DNA of 29,063 nt from contig BRYA01000519.1 in assembly GCA_030267965.1 (NCBI GenBank), positions 1 through 29,063 on the forward strand. The letters are read 5' to 3'. A program made the position numbers and the translations under genes. The DNA comes from Triparma columacea. Lineage: Eukaryota; Sar; Bolidophyceae; Parmales; Triparmaceae. Under the pieces are notes generated by a model. It worked only from the letters and a program-made list of their open reading frames with translations, did not search any database and was not told the origin of the DNA. The stretch's first letter is position 1. Each line of letters begins with the position of its first letter. Shown piece by piece: positions 1-7,848 of the stretch.

Positions 1-18
1 TAATATTATTTTAAACTA

Positions 19-100
19 GGTGTTTGGGGGGTTTCTAGTGCGTCCAGGAGCCAAAAAAAGGTGTTTGGGGGGGTTCTAGTGCGTCCAGGAGCGATTTTTT
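19..100. repeat. Two-copy direct repeat, about 41 nt unit
   Basis: Two near-identical copies lie head to tail, one beginning at 19 and the next at 60. Each has GGTGTTTGG, a G run, then TTCTAGTGCGTCCAGGAGC, followed by an A run in the first copy and a T run in the second. A shorter echo (GCGTCCAAATATGGGG) follows at about 110. The repeat lies in the 3' flank of the minus-strand elongase gene. Nothing else is recognisable in 1-320; the short frames there are made of repeat sequence and are not credible genes. Confidence 0.75.
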
Positions 101-320
101 TTTTTTTAAGCGTCCAAATATGGGGAATCCCTTGCAAAATTTTTTTGATGCCTTGCCTGCCTCGCAAAACTGCATCTCTTTTTGTGATTGCCAATTTGAC
201 CTTATACACGGACGTGGCTTTAGAGTCTCCGAATTTTGGAACTCCGGTCTCCGGGAGCGTTGAAACTCCACTCTCCGGCACGCTGCGCGCTCCCCTACAC
301 TAATGGAAGCAGCAGACGCT

Positions 321-1217
321 TTATGCGGTCTTCTTCTTCTTGTTTTTCTCCATTCCGGTGGACATGCCAGCCTTGCCCATGTACCTATCGAGGGCAAACT
401 TGAAGAAGAGCGCGAAGTAACTCCCGTACATGACAGTCCCGGCGAGGAGGTTGTCGTTGGTGACCCCGCAGGACCCGGTCGAGTTGAACTTGTAGTAGTA
501 GCTGGCTACGCAGACAAAGACGCCGACGACCATCTGCATGATCTGGGCCACGGTGATGAAGAAGGGGTTCATCCACTTGGGCTTCATGCGGAGGGCCATG
601 AGACAGTAGTAGCCGTACATAATGGCGTGGACGGAGTAGTTCATGCCGACAAAGAAGAGGCCGGTGGCGGACTCAAAGGCGTAAGAGTGCCAGCAGAAGA
701 GGAGGACGGTGACGTGGTGGTACCAGTGGAGGAAGATGAGGGGGCGCTTGCGGTGCACGATGAAGTAGGTATCGAAGAGCTCGAAGGGCTTCGAGTAGAT
801 GAAGAGCTGGACCCAAAGGCCAGTGGCGAAGGACCCCCAGTCAGCATGGGCGGACCCGCACACGTTGTCCTCGAGGGACTTGTTAAGGATATTGTGGAGG
901 AGGTGGGGGACGGTACGGAACATTCCCATGAAGGAGAAGGTGGAGAGGAGGAGGTTCCAAGCGGCCAGGAAGGCCCTGTTGGTGTCCCCAGCAGGCTTGC
1001 GGTCCTTCATGTAGTGCTTGCCACCAAAGATGGCAACGAGATAGATCGCACAGAGAGCGAGGGGAACGTGAGGCCAGGTGTCCTTGGACCACTGATGCCA
1101 GCCGTTGACCTCAAAGTTGCGCTCAAAGTCAGTGTAAGTGAAATCGAGGAAGGGCATCTTCTGGAAGGCCTGCTCGATCTCAGTCCCACGGACGTTAATG
1201 TACTTGACTGCGGACAT
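321..1217 (-). CDS. ELO-family very-long-chain fatty acid elongase (3-ketoacyl-CoA synthase)
   Basis: This single-exon gene encodes 298 aa, a normal length for the ELO family. ELO proteins condense malonyl-CoA with an acyl-CoA in the ER membrane, the first and rate-limiting step of chain elongation. Visible hallmarks are KPFELFDT, the histidine box HWYHH, MNYSVHAIMYGYY and a Q-containing segment TVAQIMQMVVG, spread over several hydrophobic segments. The tryptophan in HWYHH and the MNYSVHA context are like the ELOVL6 group, which elongates saturated and monounsaturated chains; polyunsaturated-chain elongases usually have HVYHH. The C terminus KKTA is a KKXX ER-retrieval signal. The start gives a standard N terminus, and no earlier in-frame methionine looks better. 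It is divergent from the gene at 1852. Family is confident; substrate class is inferred. Confidence 0.95.
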   Translation of the reverse strand: MSAVKYINVRGTEIEQAFQKMPFLDFTYTDFERNFEVNGWHQWSKDTWPHVPLALCAIYLVAIFGGKHYMKDRKPAGDTNRAFLAAWNLLLSTFSFMGMFRTVPHLLHNILNKSLEDNVCGSAHADWGSFATGLWVQLFIYSKPFELFDTYFIVHRKRPLIFLHWYHHVTVLLFCWHSYAFESATGLFFVGMNYSVHAIMYGYYCLMALRMKPKWMNPFFITVAQIMQMVVGVFVCVASYYYKFNSTGSCGVTNDNLLAGTVMYGSYFALFFKFALDRYMGKAGMSTGMEKNKKKKTA

Positions 1218-1851
1218 ATTATCCTGAGGGGAGAGGAAGGGGGGAGAAAGGGGGAAGGATATGGGGAAGAGAGGTTAGATTGGGACATAAAAATGATTCT
1301 GGCAATGGTCCTTGGTTGGTTGGCTAAGGGATTCCATCTTTTCCGTCGATTCATTTCGGCCTCGGTCACCCCTCAACCGGGACATTTCGGGGTACGGGGG
1401 GGCCGAAGAGGGCAACAAAAGGAGGCAACGGGCGTCCTGCCATTTATCCAAGGTAACTTAATAATGCTTCGTCATCCCATGTTGAGAGAAAATCAATAAA
1501 AGCACAAAGCAGGATCCAGGACGGGGGAAAAATAGCCGGACCCGTATAATACTAAACAATGAATTCGATCATACGGGTGAGGTAAACGAGCTGTGACTAT
1601 ACTCACTCAATTTATTGTTTGCAAGTGCTTTCTCGCGAAAGGGGGTGGTTCTGAAAGGTGGCGAGAGTTGAGAGAGCCCAAATGGCTCTCATGGGCCGAT
1701 CTTTCTTCCCCAAAAGGCCATCACACTTGGGAACAGCCTAAAAGTGTTTTGTCTTTAATTTCCCCGCTCCCCCCCCCTCCTACCACCATCGCCCCCCCGT
1801 TTCCTATTCTCTCCCCCTCCCCTCTTCCCCTTCTCCCCCAATCCCCTACCC
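1218..1851. promoter_or_regulatory. Divergent intergenic region between elongase and x-L-F protein
   Basis: This 634 bp region must hold the 5' ends of two oppositely directed genes. The half next to the elongase is purine-rich on the plus strand (GGGGAGAG runs near 1230-1275), which makes a pyrimidine-rich leader on the elongase strand. The 90 bp before the ATG at 1852 are almost pure C/T on the plus strand. So both genes appear to have pyrimidine-rich leaders. I see no clear TATA box. Confidence 0.5.
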
Positions 1852-2810
1852 ATGGATCCCTTAAGTGCTCTCCTATCTTCGGACGACGGTTCCTCAGGTT
1901 TATTTGATGTCCCCCCTACCCCTCCTCCCACTTCGTCCTCCCCCAAGCCTACGATCGCTGTACTCGACCCTTCACCAGCTCTTCATACCTTCGACGCTAG
2001 TAAACTTAAGGTGAAATCATCAAAGCAAGGTTCATCTAAATCTAAAAAGGATAAGGGCCCGGACGGGGCGGGTGAGAGGGGAGGTTTCGGTACGGACGTA
2101 TTCTCCTCCTCAACATCTTCGCACGTCGGGGAAGTCGGGGTCGACCTGTTCGGGGGTTCCGCTCCACTTTACGGGGAGGGTAATATCCCTGGGGATCTAT
2201 TCGATGGGAGGGGGGAGAAGGAGGGGGGGGGGGGAGATGAGGTGGAGGATATTAAGAACTCTAAGGCGTTCGTTAAGAGGTCAAGCCTGGATGTGGAGAG
2301 GCCGGACGATGAGATTGGGGACTTGAAGTTTGCCAAAAGTTTGCTTACTAGGGAGGTGAGTTTGGAGAAAGAGAGAGAGAGAGAGGAGCCCCCAGCCCCC
2401 ACTCCTCCCCCCCCTCACCCTCTCGTTTCCCTCTTTTCGAAAATGACCCTCAGGACGATTCCTCAAGCTCTGGTCTCTTTGGTGCAAGCGCGGTAAAGCA
2501 GGTGTTATCCTCCGACGGTACAACCGTCGGCGTCTCCGTTTCAGGTACCGTGACCTCCACCGCCTCGCTTGACGTTGACGAGATCGTTTCCGGCGTTGAG
2601 GTTCTCGGGGTTCTTAAGGGTGAGGAGGAGGGTAGGGGGGGGAGGGCCATGGAGGACCTTCTTAAGGACGTGCTAATGGAGGGGGGGGAGGGGGGGGGAG
2701 GAGAGGAAGAGGATAAGGGGGGGATCAAGGATGAGGAAGGGTTCGACTTTGCCAAGTATATTCAAAGCCAGGAAACGGGGGGGGGGGAAGGGGGGGGGCT
2801 GTTTGGGTGA
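1852..2810 (+). CDS. Unrecognised acidic Gly/Ser-rich protein with repeated x-L-F motifs
   Basis: The gene has two exons, 1852-2355 and 2454-2810, joined in phase 0 across a 98 nt intron with a GTGAGT donor and CAG acceptor, giving 286 aa. I do not recognise the family. Five short motifs recur in otherwise disordered sequence: SGLFD (residues 15-19), VDLFGG (97-102), GDLFDG (114-119), SGLFGA (174-179) and the terminal GGLFG (282-286). A basic patch (KVKSSKQGSSKSKKDK) lies near residues 53-68. The C-terminal half is acidic and Gly-rich, encoded by long G runs. Two segments look more ordered: one rich in V, S and T after the splice junction, and GFDFAKYIQSQ near the end. Multiple D/G-L-F motifs suggest a scaffold that docks on an appendage or ear domain, as in clathrin-adaptor accessory proteins, but this is speculation. 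The C-terminal end depends on G homopolymers being correctly assembled. Confidence 0.7.
2356..2453 (+). other. Intron with donor-proximal GA microsatellite
   Basis: GTGAGTTTGGAG opens the intron and passes directly into a GA run (about 2365-2387), then a C-rich tract and a CAG acceptor. Removing it restores a continuous frame, which would otherwise stop at 2496. Confidence 0.8.
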
Positions 2811-2859
2811 CCACCATCCCCGGGCGGGGGGGGGGAATGTGGGCAAGAGTCAAAAGTAT

Positions 2860-2865
2860 TTTATT
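2860..2865 (-). promoter_or_regulatory. Candidate polyadenylation signal AATAAA for the CSN6-like gene
   Basis: TTTATT on the plus strand reads AATAAA on the minus strand, 107 nt downstream of the stop at 2972. It lies in the 161 bp spacer between two convergent stop codons. Whether this species uses AATAAA is not known from the window. Confidence 0.35.
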
Positions 2866-2971
2866 TCTCTTGAAACTTGGGCCTCTTTTGTTGTTCTTGT
2901 CATTATTGGTTGTCTGAGTGTTCGATTTCTCCCTTTTATCCCAATCTTTCTCTTAGTTCCCCTCGGCGGTC

Positions 2972-4329
2972 TTAGAAAAGGTGGGCCGTCCTCTCCCTCC
3001 TTTTCTCCGTCCCCCTCGTAACCTCTGCTAGGAACCTTAGAGCCTCGACTCCGTTTTCCGCAGTACCGACGACACCACCGATGCTGGACTGATTCTTGTT
3101 CATGCTAGATACTACGCCCTTTATCCTCCTGGTGGGGCGGTTGAAAGGAACGGGGGTAAATAGTTAGATTTTTCACATGAGGATTTTACCACCCTCCCCT
3201 CGGCTCCCTCAAACTCACCTGATGGTCTCGTAGTCTCTCCCCCCGCTCTCGATATATTCCTCCATGAGTCTAAGTTTATCATCGAGTTCTTCCACCGCTT
3301 CCCTCAAATTTTCGTCCCCCTTTTCCCCCTCCATACCTTCCACGACGCTTTCAATAACGGTTCTACTAACAGACGTCATAGCCACTTCGCACTCAGCTTT
3401 CTTCAGTTCTGCCGCACCCCCAAGGTTCGTGGACTGACGGAGGACTGTGTAGCCACCGGAGGATGCGTCGCAGACAAGGACGGAGAGACAGGAGGGGAAC
3501 TGGGAGGAGCAGATGCTGAAGACGGATGCCACGGAGGGGGGGAGGGTGGGGGAGGGACTGCTGGATACGTAGTAGATACCTACTACTTCTCCTGTGTGTG
3601 TGTGTGGGGGGGGGGGGGGGGAAGTTAGTGGGATGCAGATAGGTGCGGGGTGGGGGAAATGTTGTAAAAGGTGTTGGTTGTTCCTCGGATGATTGTTTGG
3701 CAGACATTTTGAAGTTGCTGGCGTTGAATCATTGCTCGTGTCTTCGAAATGCGCGTCGCATATCATACACGTTGAACGTTTGTGGGATGTCTCTTCGTCG
3801 GAAGAACAATTAGACTTGGAATCCAGTCCCTCTTAGTCCTCCCCCCAGTCCCTCTTCCTCCTTCCTTCATTTTGTCTCCTTCTTTCATCATGTCTCCTTC
3901 ACCCATCATCCCTATCCTCCACCCTCCCCACAATCTCGTAGTCAACTCACCATCATTAGGAAACACTCCCTTGTGAAGTTCATTGTATTCGATGAGTCTT
4001 TTTTTGAGGTCATCTTCTTCTTGTTTGTTTAGCTGAATTCTTTCATCGACTCCTCCTTCACTTCCTGCTTCAGCTACTCCTCCAGCTACTACGTCAACCA
4101 CCATGGCATCCGTGCTTACTCTCCTGGGATAAAAAGGCAAACAATCAGTGGCTGAGTTCTGACCTTCAGGTCCAAATAAAAGTCCCAAGCAGAGCGATTT
4201 GGTTGAATCATGTGGTGTAGACGATGATGTTAACGCTACATAATGATCTGATAGGCTAAGTAGGACTAAAGGTTGAAGGATTAGTGGAGATATTTGCATG
4301 CCATTATTTGTGCCGTCAGCAGTACTCAT
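2972..4329 (-). CDS. CSN6: MPN-domain protein, probable COP9 signalosome subunit 6
   Basis: There are three minus-strand exons: 3951-4329, 3219-3591 and 2972-3128. The joins (phases 1 and 2) use GTGAGT donors and CAG acceptors and give 302 aa. CSN6 is a non-catalytic MPN subunit of the signalosome that removes Nedd8 from cullins. The N terminus has PLVLLSLSDHY, matching the first MPN strand and helix of CSN6 and related subunits. The first splice joins HKGVFPNDGEVVGIYYVS, equivalent to the F-P-x-x-E-x-x-G-x-Y segment of MPN proteins. The C terminus has helical segments (LRLMEEYIESG, YETIRRIKGVVSSMNK, FLAEVTRGT) that fit the CSN6 tail. No JAMM zinc motif (H-x-H-x10-D) is present, as expected of CSN6. 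eIF3f, eIF3h and Rpn8 are alternatives; the C-terminal match favours CSN6. It is divergent from the DHHC gene. Confidence 0.65.
3592..3622 (-). repeat. CA/poly-C microsatellite acting as acceptor polypyrimidine tract
   Basis: On the plus strand a TG repeat is followed by a run of about 17 G. Read on the minus strand this is poly-C then CACACACACAG, forming the pyrimidine tract and acceptor of the first CSN6-like intron. Length change here could directly alter splicing. Confidence 0.7.
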
Positions 4330-4770
4330 ATTTGTGAGATTATTGGAGTAGTTATGTGTGTTTGTGGATATTCAAAGGTATATTGACTGTATAGGAGACG
4401 ATGTTGCGTAATTTTGGGAATTTTTGATTCAAAATGAGGGAGATATTGAGTCCAACTCTTTTGGGCTCCCTCCACTTTTCTTCGGACATCCGAATCCTCA
4501 TCTCCTCATTCTCCTTTTCTTCCTTTTCTTTCAAAAGACACCGCTTCTCTTGCAGGGTGGGCAACAAGCGATACAAACTACGCAGCTATATTACTATAAT
4601 AACGTATAAATATCTAATCCTAACAACTTCCCTCCGACGCCAAAAGAGGAGGAAATAGATACTCTACAATTAGTAGATTCACAGCTAACATACTACACCA
4701 CATACGTACACACCGTACATACCATACAAACACACCCACACACCAACACCCACCCCCCTACACACAAACC
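4330..4770. promoter_or_regulatory. Divergent intergenic region between CSN6-like and DHHC genes
   Basis: These 441 bp hold the 5' flanks of both genes. The last 90 bp before the ATG at 4771 are very rich in CA and ACAC with almost no G, a likely unstructured leader. A minus-strand frame at 4352-4576 (74 codons, charged K/E-rich start) overlaps this region. It could be an upstream ORF or a small gene, but I cannot support it. Confidence 0.45.
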
Positions 4771-6342
4771 ATGCCTAGAGCTAGCTACATATGCTGCGGA
4801 AGAAAGGTCTGCGGAACAGACTTCAGTGATGATAAACGCTGGTTCTCTCTAGACTGCACAGGTCTAATATGCTCCTCATTAACTCTCTTTATCCACCTGT
4901 TCGCATACGCTACGCTACATACGAGCCTCCTTCATAGACACATGTGGGGGGGGATGGAGAAGAGACTTGGAATGGAGGGGGAAGCTGTTGAGATTAGACC
5001 ACCTTTCTTCTCGGACGCGTTTAGAATCTTTTGGATAATTGTTACTACTGTGCTAGGTGAGCGTCACTAAGAGCGTCACTGTGAGCGTCACTGCGAGCAA
5101 AAGAAGGGGGAGATTAAATAGGGGATGCATGCTGGGTGGATGCATGCTGCGCCCCTAACCCCCCCAGGCTCCCTCGCAGTATCCTCCCACCTCCGTTGCA
5201 TGCTCACAAACCCCGGAACCGTTCCCTCCAACGCCCTTCCCCTCCCCCCCTCCCTCCGATCCAAGTGTTCCCACCTAACTAATCACCTCCCCCCCTCCGC
5301 CCGCCTCGAGGCAACCCGTACCCTCCACGCCCGTCAGTGCGGCAAGTGCTCCCGTTTCAAGCCTCCCCGAGCCCACCACTCCAGCGTCTCAGGCAGGTGC
5401 ATAACAAAACTAGACCACTTCTGCCCGTGGGTAAACAACGAGGTCGGCGTATTCAACCACAAGTACTTCGTCCTGTTCGTATCCTACACCGCCCTCCAGT
5501 GCATCGCGGTATTCATAGTGTGCGTAAGGGCGTACGTGGCCTGCGGGGTAAAGGTTAAGTTAACCAACGCCGACGGTACCCCTTACGTCCCCGGCGGACC
5601 CTCAGACGACGGTGGGACCTGGTCGCCTCCGGCGTACTGCGTTGAGAGGGTGGGAACGGGGGCTCACGTTGTTACGGGGTGCTCGGTACTGTTCGCGATT
5701 TTCACAACGTGCATGGCGATCGACCAGATTGAAGGGGTTACGAAGGGGAGGAATAAAATACAGAGAATGCAGGAGGATAGAGCGAGCAGGGGGGAGGTGA
5801 GAGAGATAGAGAGAGAGAGAGAGAGGGAGAGAGGAGAGAGGGGAAGGGGGGTTTGAAGAAACGCACAACCCTCCTCCCCGCACAACACTCACAAGGAACT
5901 CGCCCCACCTCCCACGCCCCTCAGGCTCAGGGGGAGGGCGGATCTTCATCATCCGGCGACGTCGACACCGACTGGATCGGTTGCAACGAGGTGTTCGGGG
6001 GGTCAGGCCGAAGCGTACGGTGGGACTGGTTCTTCCCAACCAAGGTTGTGTTCCTGGGGGACTCCAAACCACTAGTGCTGGGGTACGTGGTGGACGAGGG
6101 GGGGAGAGAGGTGGACGAGGAGGAGGGAATGGAGATGAAGGATATTAAGGAGGAGGAGGTGAGATGTTTATGAGAGAGGAAAATGAAGAAAGGAAAAAAA
6201 CACCTTACGCAAAACCTAACGGTCGTCGCACTCGCTCCCACCCCACCAGAATGAGGCACTCCTGGTGAAGCGACAGACAAATAGTTCCACAAGTCCCGGC
6301 CGCCCTCCTGCTGACGATATGGATATGTCGAACGTAATCTAG
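4771..6342 (+). CDS. DHHC-family protein S-acyltransferase, DHFC variant
   Basis: Four exons (4771-5056, 5168-5796, 5925-6158, 6250-6342) join in phases 1, 0 and 0 to give 413 aa. DHHC enzymes attach palmitate to cytosolic protein cysteines at membranes. Four hydrophobic segments are visible: about 30-55, the exon 1/2 junction (about 84-103), about 196-220, and another before DQIEGVTKG. The cysteine-rich domain lies between the second and third, with CGKC, KPPRAHH, GRC and the active site D178-H179-F180-C181 followed by PWVNN. The first zinc site (C, C, H, C) is intact; all four residues of the second are replaced by S, S, F and E. After the last membrane segment, NEVFGGSGRSVRWDWFFP matches the usual post-membrane segment of the family. 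Exon 4 follows a GTGAGA donor and supplies 30 residues; without that splice the protein would stop at 6173. It is convergent with the U-box gene. Confidence 0.88.
5059..5149 (+). repeat. Short tandem and direct repeats inside DHHC intron 1
   Basis: Three copies of GAGCGTCACT at a 12 nt period (5059, 5071, 5083) follow the donor GT at once. Farther on GGATGCATGCTG occurs twice (5123-5134 and 5138-5149). The repeat copy at 5081 recreates a second GTGAGC donor-like sequence. Confidence 0.8.
5797..5924 (+). other. DHHC intron 2 with donor-proximal GA microsatellite
   Basis: The intron begins GTGAGAGAGATAG and runs as an almost pure GA/GGA tract to about 5843, ending CCCTCAG at 5924. The splice is phase 0 and joins the family-typical C-terminal segment, supporting the call. 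Confidence 0.8.
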
Positions 6343-6371
6343 TTCAACATTTTTTACTGCCACAAACTGTA
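6343..6371. other. 29 bp gap between convergent stop codons
   Basis: The DHHC stop (TAG ending 6342) and the U-box stop (complement at 6372) are separated by only 29 bp. Both transcripts must extend past this point to be polyadenylated, so their 3' ends should overlap in antisense. Confidence 0.7.
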
Positions 6372-7528
6372 TTAGACAGCAAAGAAGACTATTAACGCCA
6401 CAGCTGCAATGATTCTTAAAAGCGTCTGGATCCACCACCTCCTCCTCTCGTCCTCCCCGCTGACGACGGCCCCCGATATGCCCGCCGTCGACTGCAGGGC
6501 AAACAGCGACGGGAAGTAGCCGACCCCCGGGCTCATGTTCCCCACTACGCCCCCGTCCCATGTCATTCCCTCCCCCCCCTCCCTTCCCCCCCCACCCCCC
6601 CCCCTCCCCCCGTTCCTTCTCCTTAGCGCGTCCTGCTGTTCCCTCCACATCTCGTTGTCCCGGACCCTCCTTTCCCTCCTCCTCTCCTCCCTCCCCTTCC
6701 TCTCGTCCAGTACCTCGCTGATGTGTTCCCCCACCGCCTTCCACTCCCCCCCCCTCTCCTCGCACGCCTCCACGCACCCCTTACCCCCCTCCCCCCCCTC
6801 CCCCTCTAAGAAAGCCTCAGCGGAGCACGAAGCCACCCTCCTGACGGTCTCGGCGTCCACCAAACCGCTGACGATTAGGTTGTAACCAACACCGTTACCG
6901 TCCCTGCACCTACCCCCCCCCCTCCCTCCCCCCACCTCGAGGAGTGGGAGGAAGTATGCCCTCTTAACAAAGTCTGCGTCCGTCCACCTTTCCTTGATGA
7001 CATTAAGCGAGGCTCTCTCCCTTATCTGGTTGTCTATCCCCTCCCTCCACGTCTCGCACAGGCCCTTTATCCCCTTGTTCTCCACCTCAGAAGCCGAGCC
7101 TCCTCCGCCGGAAACCGTCTCACCAGTCACGGGGGAACGCCAGTGTGAGGGAGTGGAGGAATTTGAACGACGCCACTCGTTGAGGAAATGCCGCTCGTAA
7201 CTAGGGTGAAAGGTGAGGTTGGGGAGGGGGGGGGGCGGGGGGGGGAGTTAGGGAGAGGAGGAGAGGGTAGGAGAGCGCAAAAGACGGTAAATTACAACAA
7301 GAACGAAATTGGAAATGCCATCGGAGGGGCTATCACTCACGTGAAACCGTCTGCAGCGAGGACCGGGTTCCGGAACAGGCTCAGCGTGATGGGGCACAAG
7401 AGTTCCTTCGGTGGGGTGATGGAGGAAGTGTGTTTCTCCAACAAGAGGGTATCGTCGGCGTAGTCCAGGACGGGAGGGGGGAGGGACACTATTGTTGGTG
7501 TCTGGTAGTAAGCCTGAGGGGACGCCAT
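6372..7528 (-). CDS. U-box E3 ubiquitin ligase-like protein with C-terminal membrane anchor
   Basis: Two minus-strand exons, 7341-7528 and 6372-7200, join in phase 2 across a 140 nt intron and give 338 aa. U-box proteins recruit a ubiquitin-charged E2 and act as E3 ligases. The domain spans about residues 41-100: KELLCPITLSLFRNPVLAAD, then GFTYERHFLNEW across the splice, then WRSPVTGETV, which is the normal U-box order. The middle is helical and charged, with Gly-rich linkers encoded by G/C homopolymers and a segment rich in R and E (ERKGREERRRERRVRDNEMW). The last residues are RRRWW followed by about 17 hydrophobic residues ending FFAV, a classic tail anchor with a positive flank on the cytosolic side. 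The start at 7528 was chosen because it is the first methionine of a compact N terminus; an in-frame ATG at 7660 would add 44 residues. It is divergent from DYNC2H1. Confidence 0.82.
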
Positions 7529-7848
7529 TTGGAACCGAGGGGGGGACGGGGGGACAAAACCCTCAAAAAGTCTACGGTAAGATAGATGAACTGAAGGATG
7601 AGAAACCCTCAAAGTGTAAAGGAGTGAATTAGATACAGAGCCGTGGCTCGTCCGGATCACACAGGATGCGGGTTAGATTTTCGAAGTGGCTGTGTTTGAG
7701 CCTAACCGCCTTCAAGATATGAAGGGCAGCTGAGCAGCTGATTCACCTCAAATCTCAGCTCTGTTCAAGATCAGAGCTCGAGGGACCTCCTCTGGCCCTC
7801 TTCTCTTTCGGACCTCTGGGCTCAAAAATTAAATCCTACAGCAGCCTC
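7529..7848. promoter_or_regulatory. Divergent intergenic region between U-box and DYNC2H1 genes
   Basis: This 320 bp region holds the promoters and leaders of both genes. It contains CAGCTGAGCAGCTG (about 7728-7741), and an inverted repeat AGCTCTG (7757-7763) and CAGAGCT (7772-7778) with an 8 nt loop. I see no clear TATA box. A ciliary gene might carry an RFX-like X-box, but I found no convincing one. Confidence 0.45.

Noticed and set aside
303..1499. 398-codon plus-strand open frame opposite the elongase gene
   Set aside because: It lies almost entirely antisense to a confident ELO gene, is rich in E, G and V as expected from the complement of GC-rich codons, and shows no domain.
4352..4576. 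74-codon minus-strand frame with a charged, possibly coiled-coil start
   Set aside because: It lies in the divergent promoter region, has no recognisable domain and loses its protein-like character after about 40 codons. Possible upstream ORF only.
5059..5094. CRISPR-like short regular repeat
   Set aside because: Three copies of a 12 nt unit with 2 nt between conserved cores inside a eukaryotic intron; no spacers and no cas genes.
6535..6885. Proline/serine-rich plus-strand frame of 116 codons
   Set aside because: Antisense of the Gly/Glu/Arg-rich part of the U-box protein.
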